From positions 340,137 to 404,136 of the forward strand of contig BCIH01000004.1 of NCBI GenBank assembly GCA_002897115.2: DNA of 64,000 bases. The letters are read 5' to 3'. Made by a program: the position numbers and the translations under genes. Under the pieces are notes generated by a model that was given only the letters and a program-made list of their open reading frames with translations, was not told the DNA's origin and did not search any database. Positions within the stretch are counted from its first letter, which is position 1. Each line of letters starts with the position of its first letter. Shown here piece after piece: positions 36,284 to 48,100 of the stretch. Origin of the DNA: Prototheca cutis (lineage: Eukaryota; Chlorophyta; Trebouxiophyceae; Chlorellales; Chlorellaceae).

Positions 36284-39200
36284 TCAGGCCGGGACGGGGG
36301 GCCCTGCACTGGCGGTACCGTGCGCTGTGCGAGGTCGAAGGAGCAGCTGCCGCATCTCCTCTCGCTGCCCCGCCGACAAGTGTTCAAGGTTGACGCCCCA
36401 CTGGTGCGCGGCCGCGCACACCTCCTCCGGCACACTGCGAACATGCGTGTGTGTGGTGCGTGGGGGGGGCCCAGGGAAACTGGGAACGCAGAGGGGTGAA
36501 TACACAGCTGTCCCGCTGGTGCAAGGCGACACAGGAATTTGTTTAAAAGAGCAGAAGACCAGCGACAGGAAGCGCGAGGGGTTGCTCCCACACGTGGAAG
36601 TGGAGCAGCATGTCCAGTGTTGAACGCTATTTCCAACTGCCAGCACCCAAGCACGCACCATTGGGGGTGAAAGTAATGGCGGCGACCAAACAGGGCCTCG
36701 CCTCCTCTTGGCCTCGGGACGTATGTGATGCGGACCGAATCCGGGGCGATGGGCGCCCCGCACTGGTGGCAGGGCCGTTCCCGGCCCACGGCGTACCCTG
36801 CCGACACGACTTCACCTGCCAGGGTCTCGGCGGCAGCTGCGGCGGCAGCTTCCTGCGCGGCGCCGGGGGCCACAGCCGACTGGAAGACGTCACTGAGGTG
36901 CTGATTCACGAGCTGGATGCCTCGCCGCACTGCCCGCGTGGCTCGCGCCGTCGAACACTGAAGAACAGCCTCCAGTTCGGCCTGGCGAGAGGCCCAGTCC
37001 TCACGCCGCTCCTCCCAGGCGGCGTAGCCCCGCGGCGAGCTCTGCGTGGTGGCATGCAGGGGTTTGGGAGGATGATGCAGTAGGGGGACCTCATTGCCTG
37101 ATGGGGAGGGCACACGTGGGAGGGCTCGAGCAATGCAAAGGGGGCTGACAATCGCACTGCATTGCACGCATGGATCGAGCGTGCAGCAGTGCATGTGACA
37201 GTCATCAAACAGGCGGTATTCTGCCCCGCCCAGAGGCCCCTGTCGCGCTGCAACTGCCCATGGGAAGAAACGCAGCATGCATCCACGGGTTGGCGCACCC
37301 CTTTTAAAAGGAGCGCAATGGCAGTGTCGACGCCCGGCTGCTTCACCGGTGTCGTCTTGCACGGAACCCTGCTTGAGTGATAAGAGAACAGACTCTAGGA
37401 TGCTTACTTCATCGGGAATGGACAAGGCAACATGCCAGCCCCTTCCCAATTCTAAACCTCGACCACAGCCAGCACATCTCCTCATTTCACCTGCACATGG
37501 GACACTGGCGGATTTGTGGCCGGGCCTGGAACCAGGTGGCCAGGCAGGCCCCACAAAACCAGTGCGTGCATCGGAGCACGTGGCAGTGCGTCATGGCCTC
37601 CTGCGGAGTAGTCAAGGGAAGGGGGGGAACTGGTGCAGATGGCGGCAGCGAAGAGTCCAATGGTGCCATCCGAAATGGCCCCACAGGGACCCACCCCGTC
37701 TCACATGGCAGATGGGACAGGCAAAGTGTGAGAGGGCCTCCTTCACGGTGTCTTGCAGGGCATCTGCGCGTGCGGCGGATTTTTGAACAGCCGGCTTGGC
37801 ACTGCTCAATCGACGCTTGGCAGGCTGGTTGGCGGGCCGAAGGGGGGAAGGCGTGTGCGCCAGCACCGTGCCTGGGGCCAAGTGGGGCCGCCCCGGCGTG
37901 TGGAGGGGGGGAATCACTTCCGCGTGAGTGGGTTCTGCAGGTTGTGACTCACGAGCAGGGCTCTCATGCGAGGCCGTGGTACTGGGGATCTGAGCGGTTG
38001 CCGCCCCGTCTTCACTCCGCCTGTCCTCCCGCGGACGATCAGGCAGCGCGCCGGTCTGCGGTGGGATGGTTGACATCCAGCACCATTGGCCATTTCTGGA
38101 GTGCTTTTACTCTGCCCTGCACAGCGACAGAAGCCCAGTGCACTCACCAACACCACCACACAACAGACCTGGTGTTGGAGTGGGGAGATGAGGTCCACGA
38201 CAATCTCAGCAGCACTGCCCTCATTTTCTGCAGAACTGGAACGAGGCCCGGGGACACTGCATAGTTCCCTGTCCTCTTCGTAGGCTTGTACCTCGGCTTG
38301 CCGGTGCTGTGTCCTCGGCACCGCTGTGTCTAGGCAGCTGGACAGGCGATGCCCGGCAGAGCCATGTCGAGGGCTGTTCCTGAGGCTGTTCAATCTAACA
38401 CCATGCAGAGGGCTATCCCTGTGGCGAGCCTCCCCAGCGCCCCTATCAATGAGCTCCCGAGGTGACACACTGGATGACGGCATGGGCGACATTCTGGATG
38501 ACTGGATAGGTGAGGTGGTCGGTGACCGCAGTGGCGGGCCCGCTCGGGCCGGGCTGAAGGAATACACTTCCCGACGAGAGGGCCCCCGGCTTGGCACCGG
38601 CACCCCCACAAAGTCATCGTCAGAGAGTGAAGCTCCCATGAAGCTGTCACGGGCAAAGTGCCGGCCCACCCGGTGCACCCATGGGTTTGGACGCCTGCTC
38701 TCGTCTGTGATGAGCATTTGCTCGCTGCAGAGTGTGGGGCCGAGGCTGTGAAGGTGAGCAAATAACAAGCGATGGCGCTGACCCCGAGGACCTCAACAGC
38801 AGCCACACCACAAGGCGCACCCTCCAAAGCTGATGACGTCATCAGGCACCAGAGGCCGCCATTTCAGGGGCTCGATCTCCCTGTTGTTCACAAATGTCCC
38901 ATGCACGGTTTCCCGTGCCCAGATTTCGGTGATGCGCCCCTTGACCTGCCAGAAGGGCATTGTGGGGGGTCGTGAGAGTGCAGTTCCCAGTCGAGCATAC
39001 TCATGTCCATGAGATGGTACTACAGGTGCAACAGCCATGCCCAGCCAGCCGAGCGTGGTCAAGCACGCTCGCCCTCGGCTTGCCTTCAAGTATGCGTGCT
39101 TCCTGGAGACCAGGTTGAAATCTCCCGGCAACCCTTCCAGACTGGCATCCGGCACGATGTCGCAGTCAGATCGACGCCCAACAAGGTATAATTTGCCATC

Positions 39201-39290
39201 TGGCAGATCCACGCCACAGGGGGAGGGCGATTTGGGCCGTTGCAGCCGCAGACGGGCCGTCCCGGGCGCCTCTGCCTTTCGGGAGCGCAT
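36284..39290 (-). CDS. FHA-RING-zinc finger protein, CHFR-like E3 ubiquitin ligase
   Basis: The start at 39290 leads directly into a forkhead-associated domain: YLVGRRSDCDIV, VSRKHAYLK, then VHGTFVNNREIEPL in exon 2 (38945-38821). Exon 1 (39290-39084) ends AAG with a gcaagc donor, so this intron appears to be GC-AG. A long Ser/Pro/Arg-rich linker covers 38728-38180 and continues in the next exon from about 38054. The C3HC4 RING is split by an intron: FACPICH joined to EAMTHCHVLRCTHWFCGACL...QCPMC (37685-37490). A coiled-coil-like stretch follows (WASRQAELEAVLQCSTARAT), then a PARP-like Cys/His finger (ERPCHQCGAPIAPDSVRITY...HYFHPQWC). The final exon reads GVNLEHLSAGQREEMRQLL and stops at 36284. 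FHA plus RING is the CHFR layout, a mitotic-stress checkpoint ligase. Some small exons between 37480 and 36500 remain uncertain. Confidence 0.85.
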
Positions 39291-39810
39291 GGCTCTTGGG
39301 CAGCCCCGTCCGGCCAGCTACGCGCTGATCAGATCACATGGTAATTCCCTAGTTCATGGCACACTTCAAACGAGTATATCATGTCATTGGATCAAGAGTG
39401 GAGAGTGACCCTTTGTCGACACGGCGCTCTCGACAGCCTCTGTCGAAGTCGTAATTTTAGTGTGGGCGCGCCATACATCCTTCGATCCTGACGGTGGAAA
39501 ATCTTGTGTGAAATCCTAGTCATTTTAACAATGTATATGGCATGGCAACATTGTTGTCAGATCTGCTTCCTGCAAATTGTCATCAGACCATGCAGGCAGG
39601 TGCCCGTTGGTAGACAAAACTGTCTCTCTTTGCAAGCTCAGCGCATGACTTGTTCCCTCTCCACGAGTCAGTCAACGTTAGCGTGTTTGGGGCCGAGGCA
39701 CAATGCAGGGCACCAAGACAGCGATGCAAAACTGTGCCGCCATCGACACAGCTCGGGCGGCGGCATATCCTAGGGGCCAGGCGTGAGCCAGAGGCAGGCT
39801 TCTCTCTCGC
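39291..39810. other. Intergenic region between BioF stop and FHA-RING start
   Basis: 520 bp holding the FHA-RING promoter and the BioF 3' UTR (both genes minus). It is more AT-rich than its surroundings around 39480-39560. No gene is recognised. Confidence 0.5.
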
Positions 39811-42081
39811 TCAAAGACGGGCCGGGGGCTGCACAGCACCAGCATCCCCACGGCACAACCCCAGCTCCTGCAGTGCCTGAATCAGTGCCGTGACATCTTC
39901 GTCTGTGTGCGCCCCTGACAAGCTGATGCGGAGGCGACTGGTGCCCTTGGGCACGGTGGGTGGCCGGATGGCCGGCACATGGAAGCCGCGGCGCCACAGG
40001 GCCTCGCCCGCCCGCAACGCCGCCTCCTCAGTCCCCACAATCAACGGCAGGATCGGGGAGCGGGGTTCCAGGCCCACTGCGGCACTCAGCCGCCGAACAT
40101 GCCGCCATAGCCGCTCCCGATGCTCGGGTTCCTGTGCGGCCGTGGAGTTGACAGAGGCATTTTTACTGCACCAAACTTGTCACTGGCCTACGGGTAGGTG
40201 CACTACTGCATGCCGGTGAAGCAATTCTGTGCCCTGGCATCATGAGCTCCCACCCCATGCACCCTGTTCCTCTTTCACAGGCCAAGATGACACAAAGTCC
40301 CTCTTGGTCACGAGTCACGTTGCTCTCACACCCGGGCAGCTCAAACACACCCAAGAAAATACCCTAATAACAACGTACCTGTTTGAAGACACGGATGGCG
40401 GCGGCGGCTGAGGCCACGGCCGGGAGTGGCATGGCCGTGGAAAACACCTGGCCCCGTGCCTTGGATACCAAAAAGGCCTTCCATGCTGCGCTGCAGGCAA
40501 CAAACCCGCCCGCAGATCCCAGCGACTTGCTCAGCGTGCCCAGATGCAGGTCCACGGCGGTTTCCACACCCTCGGCCTCCGCTGCCCCCCCTCCCCTGCG
40601 CGTTGCTTGGGTGACCACGTGAGCAAGTTTGAAGGGCTGTCATGAACACCCCGATGGCCAATCTCCGGAGGCTCATACCGGCCGCGTTCTCAACCCCGTT
40701 TTGCCTTGGACAACGAGTCCCTCACTAACAGGCAAACGAGCAGACACACCCCACATCTCGACTTGTTGTCAGGCCCACGTCGCACCTGGCTCCACAGACC
40801 AGTGTGGCGTGTGCCTCATCGACGGCCAGCAAGAAACCGTGGCGCCGCTTGAGCTCTGCCAATTGCCGCAGCGGTGCAAAGTCGCCGTCCATGGAGAAGA
40901 GGGAGTCAGTTACGACCAGCTTCCTGGCAGCTGCAAAGTGGTGGGTGCTAGACGGTTCCAGGTGGCATCGACGACGTGCATGCGCGTGCTCAACAAAGCC
41001 CACCACTGGAACCACGACCACACATGCGCTCGAACCCCCTGCCCACCAGGGGAGCTGGCCTTGAGCAGCGACTCGAGGTGCTCAACATCCGAGTGGCGGT
41101 AGATATGGACCTTGGCACCGGCAGACTTGGCCAGACGGACGCCATCGATGAGCGAGGCGTGGTTGAGCTCATCGGAAAACACCTCCACACCGGGACTGCC
41201 GGCCACGCAGGCCACCACAGACGCATTGGCTTGGAAACCCGACGGGAACAGCAGCGCTTCCTCCGTGCCTGCCATAGGTATCAAGGGGTTGAGGCTCATT
41301 AATGTGTGGTTTGGGGGGGGGGGGGGGGGGGGGGGGAGGCGGCGCGACCCTAGTTGCGGGGGAGTTTTTCCGCTTCCATAACAAAGTTCGAGCTGTGTGG
41401 TTGGGTCTAACAAGGGCAAGGCCAGGACATTCAATGCAGGGTGTCACCGCATCGGTGAGAGCTGGAGGATAGCGCTTTTCCGTGTGGATGTGTTCGTGTC
41501 CGTGCGTGTGTGCGTGTGTGCATGTGGGGGGGGGGGGGGGGGGGGGGGGGGAGGGGAACCCAGTGGGCAAGGCAGGTTTTTCTTGGTGTTGTGCTCTCTG
41601 GGCTCCACCACTCCAGCTCGGATGGGCCACAGCATCCCTAGGCAATCAAACGCACCACACAGCTCGGCGAGAGCCTGCTCCAGGTCACGGTGCAGTGTGG
41701 TGTAGCCTCCCACGAGCGCTGAGGACCGGGGGCCATTGCCAGCAGCCAGGGCGGCATCCGCCGCTGCCTGGCACACAGCTGGGTGGGTGGACAGACCCAG
41801 GTAGTCGTTCAGGCTGAACAGGCGGACTGGGCGGCTTGGGGTGCTGTCAATGGCCTGGGTCTGCAGGAAGAAATCGTTACAGGAACACGGTGGTGGAAAC
41901 GCCCTGTTGTTCCCTGGCCCCCTGCTTGCATAGTGAAGGGCCCAGCATTCTGGCCACTAGGCTCCAGCCTTACCCAGGTGGCATCTGGGCCAGCGACAGT
42001 GGGTCGAAGCTCTCGTGCAAGCCGACTAGACCGCAGTTGTTCCAGGGAAGCAGTCAGGAACTCGTCCCACTGCGTTGTCAT
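39811..42081 (-). CDS. BIOF: 8-amino-7-oxononanoate synthase (KAPA synthase), BioF type, with PTS1-like C-terminus
   Basis: PLP enz­yme of biotin synthesis joining pimeloyl thioester and alanine to give 8-amino-7-oxononanoate. Six exons (42081-41974, 41860-41656, 41268-41047, 40930-40786, 40595-40379, 40131-39811) give 405 residues. The N-terminus is [16 protein letters not shown]. Motifs: [54 protein letters not shown] (the Asp that holds the PLP ring nitrogen), and [11 protein letters not shown] with the Schiff-base Lys at about 250. The end [20 protein letters not shown] is diagnostic for BioF over the related glycine C-acetyltransferase and serine palmitoyltransferase. The last three residues are Ala-Arg-Leu, a peroxisomal type 1 signal. 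Arabidopsis BIOF is peroxisomal too. Introns carry G-runs of 24 and 26. Confidence 0.95.
41313..41336. repeat. G homopolymer (24)
   Basis: Lies in the second intron of the BioF gene, close to the acceptor of the third exon. Confidence 0.95.
41526..41551. repeat. G homopolymer (26)
   Basis: A second run in the same BioF intron, preceded by a GT-rich tract. Confidence 0.95.
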
Positions 42082-42415
42082 GATCCTGCGCTGCCCACCC
42101 AAAGGGCCCGCCGGGTGCCCAACCCAGTACTGGCCCAATCTCCCTTCCGATTGCTGGTCAGCTGGGCCAGATGCACTACCAATCTTTCAAATAATGAAAA
42201 GAGGAGTCCTGTTGAACCATGCCCGAAGCTTTGATTGGGTGATCGAAGACTCCTGACGTCACCCGAAAGCGTCCCTGACATTTGACCCACGCCGGGCCTG
42301 CAGCGACCGGGCCATGCAACCCGATTGCTACGCTAAACTGCATTGCCCAGACCACTGCTCTCGGCATCCATTTCTGATCACTGTACAAATTCCCCACGGT
42401 ATTGCACCGATTACA
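42082..42415. promoter_or_regulatory. Divergent promoter between BioF and a small membrane protein gene
   Basis: 334 bp between outward-facing start codons. No core element is claimed and no further coding sequence is seen. Confidence 0.45.
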
Positions 42416-42726
42416 ATGGCACTGTCACCACCTGCAAATCAGCGAAAAGTGTTCCTGGGCGTTGTGGCTGCATTGACACTCTCAGGTGGGCAACCGGGTT
42501 ACCAGGCGACTGTGTGGGCACGCACGTGGAGTAACGGCGTGGTCTTTCATGTGCTCCAAACCACATCACGCTCTTCACTGTAGGATTGCCGCTGCTCAAC
42601 AAAAAGGTGTACCAGCGGGAGCAGGAGGTTGCAGCAATGCGTGATGCTCAGTACTCTGGAGAAGGGATGAGCAAGATGGAGGCCAAGGATGCAGCAAGGG
42701 ATTCCCGCATGAGCATGAAGCGTTAG
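42416..42726 (+). CDS. 70-residue single-pass membrane protein
   Basis: Two exons, 42416-42485 and 42584-42726, join in phase 1 across a GT-AG intron of 98 bp to give 70 residues. The first half has one hydrophobic helix (VFLGVVAALTLSGLPLL) after a short MALSPPANQRK start. The second half is charged and helical (NKKVYQREQEVAAMRDAQYS, then MSKMEAKDAARDSRMSMKR). It is too short and too split to be seen as a single ORF. The small size, one helix and a basic tail suit an accessory subunit of an organellar membrane complex, but no family is recognised. Confidence 0.6.
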
Positions 42727-42848
42727 GCTCCTCCATGGAGGTGGATGGCACCATGAAAGGCACCTTGGAGACTGTTACTTCCTGCTCTCATCAGGAGCAA
42801 ATCTTTGCCATGTTTACATTGTTTCATTAGGTTTTCCGGCTCGCTCTC

Positions 42849-44788
42849 TCATCGCTTCTTTTTCTTCTTCCTGTGCTTGTCCTTGGACTTTCGCCGCTCG
42901 CCAGACTTGTGGTAGCTCTGTCTTCGGGTCCTGGCTCCGTCGGTTTCGCTGCCCCCCTGCTCGTCATCAGAGGACCATGGCAACGTGATGCCTGCCTGCC
43001 GGAGCACCTCCCGAGCCTCTTGGAGCTCCCGCTCCCGATCGGCTCGCTCTGCTGCCCTTTGCCGTCGGGCTTCCTGCTTGAGCTCCGCCCGGCGCTCCTC
43101 CGCCGTCATCGAAGCCAGTCGCAATGCTCGGTCCTCTGTGACAGGAAACAGACAGAGTGGAGGATGGCCTCAGGCGGAGAGTGTGGGTCTGGCGACGTTC
43201 CGTGCTGCGGTCGCAGCCATTGGGTCCAGTGGAGGTACAGGCTAGGGGCCCCCAAAAACACACGCCTGTAACCTCATGCTGTACCTTCTTCGCTGTCGGC
43301 GGTGCCGATGACAAACTGCTGGTTGTCATCTGCTATGGAACCCCCGCCCCGCACAGGGCTTCTGCCCCCACACTGGTGCCCTGCCCGGAGCTCCAGCCTG
43401 TGAGGTTGGTGGGGTCCCGGCAGATGCATGGCTCATAACGCGAGACGGCGGATTCTAATGGTCACCCCAATGTCAATTCCATGCACCGCATACGTTGGTA
43501 AACACGAACGCCGCCCACATACGAACATGGAAGCCGTGGCCCAGAATGGTTCAAAACCCGTCATCCCTACAATCATCACCTGTCTTGGGCAGTGGCTTTG
43601 TAGCCTTCGAGCATCTTTTGCATGAAACTCCCAGCAGGATTGCTGTCTGACCGCCTCTGACCACGAGCAGCGTCCCTCGGCGGAGGGGCCGCCCGAGTCG
43701 CTTGTGCGGGCCTCTGAGCAACTGATGTCGTAGGCGCCCCATCTTGTGGCACCTGCACCGGGGCATCCTGCACAGACACGAAAACGCACGTTCGCAATAT
43801 ATATATGACATGCAAAAACGATATGATCAAGCACATACAAAAAAAACTTGGGGCTGCTCGAGGACGGGCCAGAAAAAACACTCGGTCACCCTGTGCCCCA
43901 CCCGCTGCGCCTGCTCGGCTCTCTCCAGAGTCGCATCGTACCCAGGCGGCTTCATGTATAAAAAGGATACCGACTGCAAATGTGGTGGAAGTCCGTATGT
44001 CGTAAAAAGAAGTCGCATAGAATCCATGTCCACAGTTGAGAAATGTTCTCCTAGGCACACACATCCCTCCTGCGCGCGTGTCATCAGCGCACCTGTCTCT
44101 GCTTGTACTTTGCCTGCTCTTCGACACTGAGCATGGACAGTGTCTTCAAGTATTCCTGCTCCGCCTCAAACTCTGCCTGCAATGTGCATCAAGTGTCCAT
44201 GGGTAGCTAGCCTTCGGACGAGCATGCAAGAAGTGCACAGGGACTGCCGGGCACCCGTCGTCCAGACCACTGCATCTCCTTCCACCTTGGCAGCTGCTCG
44301 GCGTTTCTGCACCTCATAGTGCTCCTGTTCTGCTTCCCATACTCGCGCCTGGTTCCGGAAATTCATGGGATGCCATGGCTTCTGGTTCAGAAAGCTGCGG
44401 GGAAGGAGCCCGGGTTTGGCACGCTTGGCACAGGGACAGGGCTCTGGAATGCCATCCAGCAGTGGCTGCTGCCAAGAGAAGGGCTTTAACAGAGTCCAAA
44501 CCAGAATGTCGCTCTCTGCATCGCTTAAGAACATTCACACGTACTGGTGCGTCCAAGCCGCTCCTATGCTGTTTGGGTCACTCAGGTCTCCCTTCTTCTC
44601 TGCCTCCCTGGCCGCCTGGAGATCCCTCCGGACCCCTGGGAATCAAGTGACATCCTCTGCGCTGTGCAATTGGAACCATGAAAACATGAGAGGTAACGTC
44701 CTCGCCCAAGCAGCAACGCACCATCAAGGGCTCCCAGGGCTGGGCCTCTTCTGGTCGGAGGCGCAGGAACGCCCGTCTGCCCCGACAT
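42849..44788 (-). CDS. CIR_N-domain pre-mRNA splicing-associated protein (Cwc25-like)
   Basis: Eight exons (44788-44722, 44635-44545, 44394-44286, 44176-44093, 43973-43902, 43767-43580, 43397-43285, 43135-42849) splice in consistent phases to 336 residues. The conserved core reads FLNQKPWHPMNFRNQARVWE, then AEFEAEQEYLKTLSMLS and SVSFLYMKPPGYDATLERAE, matching plant proteins annotated as pre-mRNA splicing factors with the CBF1-interacting corepressor N-terminal domain. The C-terminal half has an Ala/Pro/Arg linker, a long charged coiled coil (MTAEERRAELKQEARRQRAA) and a Lys-rich tail (KDKHRKKKKKR) that should be a nuclear signal. The small exon 43397-43285 is needed to keep the frame. It lies head to head with the giant RING gene. 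Confidence 0.85.
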
Positions 44789-45117
44789 GCTGGTGATGTC
44801 AATCACTTGGAAACTACATACTGATTATACACTCCATTGGACTTGATGACCGCAACACACTGCAATATGGGCTCCATTGCCCTTCTCGCTGGAAGCTTGC
44901 AGGCTGGTGCGAAAGGAAGCAATATGCCGGCAGATCACATTCTGCCCGTCCAGCTCGACACGGGTTCTGGGCGTTTAATGTTCGCCTCGGCGCCCCGGAA
45001 CCGCTGCCCTTTATTGTCATTCACATTATGGTGTGTGTGCGACAAGCAAACAGCGCCCTCACTGAGGCGCTATGCCTTCCCCTGGGCAGCTGAGGTGATG
45101 CGTGGGTGGGACTCGGC
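44789..45117. promoter_or_regulatory. Divergent promoter between CIR_N gene and membrane RING gene
   Basis: 329 bp between two outward-facing start codons, expected to hold both promoters. No specific motif is claimed. Confidence 0.45.
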
Positions 45118-48100
45118 ATGAAGCGCCTGGTCGCAGTTGTGCTGGTGGCAGTCCTCGCAGGGCTGACCACTGTCTCCCTGCTGACAAATGGAACGTCTCC
45201 AGAGAGCTGGGCGCTGACCTGCGCCTGCATCTGGGCGGCGTTCCTGGTCTCGCGAGGTGGGTGGTGTGCATGGCTGTGTTTGCCTGGGGGGTGCGGGGGG
45301 GGATGTCCCGGCCCTGCAGCCTTCGCTGGGGAAGCCCGCGCGTGCTTGCTCGTGCATCATATGACATGAGCGGGATGTGCATGCCTGAAACCCATGCTCG
45401 GATGGTCTTGATTGAGGCAGAATTCAGCGGACTTTGGCCGGGACACTTCTTCTTTGGGTGGACGCGTGCTTTGCATCGTCAGTCGTCGGTCTCAGCCACA
45501 GGTCATGCAACAAGGTGCCTGGGAGCTGCTCTTCCTGCTCGCTGGACCTAGATCACCGCTTTCCAACTCTCATGCAGGGCCCCAGCGTTTCTCTGCCTGG
45601 GAGCTGAGGAACATGCTGTGGGCGAGCGCCAGCACGGTCAGCTTTGCCTTCTTGCTGCTGGACGGCGATCTACGGTCATGGGCCGACGTCTATTATTTTT
45701 GCGGCGAGGACCACCAGTACTGCACGGCGCGGTACCGCTGGAACCTGCGGGGTTGGCGCAAGGCCGTGGCGCTCTGGAACTTTGCCCTGGCTGCCGCGGC
45801 AGGGTTGCAGCGCCTGCTGGTCGCACTGGGCGCCGGCGGCGTGCTGCCGGGCGAGGAACTGGTGACACAGGAATCTTTCGTGTCCGTGGGCTGGCGGCTG
45901 GTGCCATACTGGCTCAACAACTGGGAGCAGGACTGGGGGGCCGAGTGCTCGTCCATGCTCTTCGAGCTCCCACACTTTGCCATAGAACTCTTGGTGGTCT
46001 TGCCCTGCGCCCAGGTGGGTTGGAGTGGGTTCGAGGTGGGCGTCGGGGACAGGGGGTTGGGGGAGGCGCACAAGGGGTATGCTCGAGGGAGTTGTCCTGC
46101 GTGTCCGTTCTTGAAGGCAACTTCTTTCCAGGGCCACTCCAGCGCAACGACTTCTCCTCCGCCCCATGCTCATGTCCACACATTTATTTATTTTTTAATG
46201 CAGATTTTGTGCTCGCGATTGCGTGTGCTGGCACAACCGCACCTAGCCGTGGCGGCACCGCCAGCTCGGGCCGACAGCGATGACGCTGAACATGCACCGC
46301 CGCTCCCAGACCCTGATCCGCCTGCCTGGGTGCCCAATGTGCTGCGGTGCCGGTGGGAGCACGTGCGTGGCCAGGGCCGTCTGGCGGGCAGACTGCGTGC
46401 CAACCGCCGGGCAATGGCGCTTGCGGCTGCGGTACTGGTGCTGTCGGCGCTGAACGCCGCCTGGTTCCCGTTAGCGCTGGAGCGCGCGGTTCTCAGCGAC
46501 GAGCGGACGACGCACATCAGCCGCATGGCGAGGGAACTGGCGCTGGTCGCCGCCGCAGGACGGCGTGCTGACCTGGCGCTGCTGGCGCAAGCGGGGGCTG
46601 GCGGCCGCGCGACGGAATCGGCTCCTTATGTCGTGGATGGCGTCATCCTGGGCCACAGTTCAGCTGCCGGTCGGGCCAGCGAGCCGCGACTCGGCAGCGC
46701 TGGGGAGAAACAGAACGGAAATGACAACACGCTCGATGGCGAGGCCGCTGACACCGAAGACCTGCCCTCTGCTCAGTTTTCCTGGTGGGGCAGTCGGACA
46801 GTGGTGATGCCATCGAAACAAGCTTTTCATGGCCAAACGAGCACAAGCCCTACGACAACCCCGATCACAGAACTTCCCTTGGCAGCAGCGCTGGACGTCA
46901 CAGGCGCTTATTCTGGCAGGCTACGGGCGCGACAGCCTCCACGTGCTCGTGACCTCGACTCGCCGGCAGGACAGCTGTCGGTTGACGTGCTGCTGCAGCG
47001 CCTGCGTGAGGCACGCATGGCCTGGGTGACCACAAGCAACCTGACCGTGAATGCGGCAAGGAGCATGGCAGCGGACAATAAAGGTACCATCTCACAGCCG
47101 TCGGTCCCCCAGAACAGGACGGCATTGCCATCGCCCATGGCGTTGCTTCGCAAACCGGCGGAACCGCACGGTGCGCGTGGGGGTTTGGCAGTCCACGCCC
47201 GCCAGAAGAGGCAGGAGTCGTCTGCAGACAGGCAACAAAGGGGTTGGGCAGGGAAATCTCGATATGCAGCGACGCTCACCGACCCCCGTGCTCGTGCGAG
47301 GCTGGGAACGTACATCACCCTGTTCCAGCCGCTGCTGCCGCTGCACTGGCTGGAGGCGATCCAGGGCCTCGCGGCGGGGGGCGTCCCGGGCAAGCCTAGT
47401 GGTATTGTGGTCTTGTCGGGCCGGGGAGATGCGGTTCGCGCTGACGTGGCGACCCTCGTTGACGCGGCCGACCCCGAGACCCTGGCGGCGTTGCAATTTG
47501 GTGAGCGACCAAAAAGCGCTGAGCTGGCGGATGCTGTGCACGCCGTGGCTCAGGAGCCCGCCCGGGCAGCACCGGCACTGGCGGCTTGGGATGCGGTCCT
47601 TGACTCCACAGCAGCGTGGGTGCAGGAGCATGAAGGTGCTGATGGTGAGGGTGAGTGGTGAAGGACAGGGATGGCGAGGGAAGGATTCCTTTCTCTGGAA
47701 GGAAGAGGGAGGCATGGCTGCTGTGCGATGCCCTGTTTTCTGGAATCTCCCCCTTTTGTTTCAATCTTGCCTTGTGTATGTGTATGGGAACCCAAGCTCA
47801 AATTCAATATCCCAGCCCTGCTTGTCCACCTCAACAACGCACACAAACAGATAATCATTCCAAGGCCGACGCTGGGATCTTTGACGGCGATGCCGCCCTG
47901 TCTTCACTGGACCTGGCACAGCTGACGTTCCTGGCCGCGAGGGCGGGCGATCTGGACGTGGTGGCCCGGCCCTTGCGCTTGCGCGGGACGGCCGGCAGGC
48001 CACGGGGTGAAGCCGGACAAGCCGCAGCGTCAGACCAAAGTGGTGCACGCTCCTCGCGCGCGTCCACGCATCCGAACGTGAACACCGTTGCCTCGGAAAC

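Noticed and set aside
39811..42081. Serine palmitoyltransferase or glycine C-acetyltransferase instead of BioF
   Set aside because: The C-terminal [16 protein letters not shown] pattern and the short soluble N-terminus fit BioF; there is no membrane segment as in serine palmitoyltransferase.
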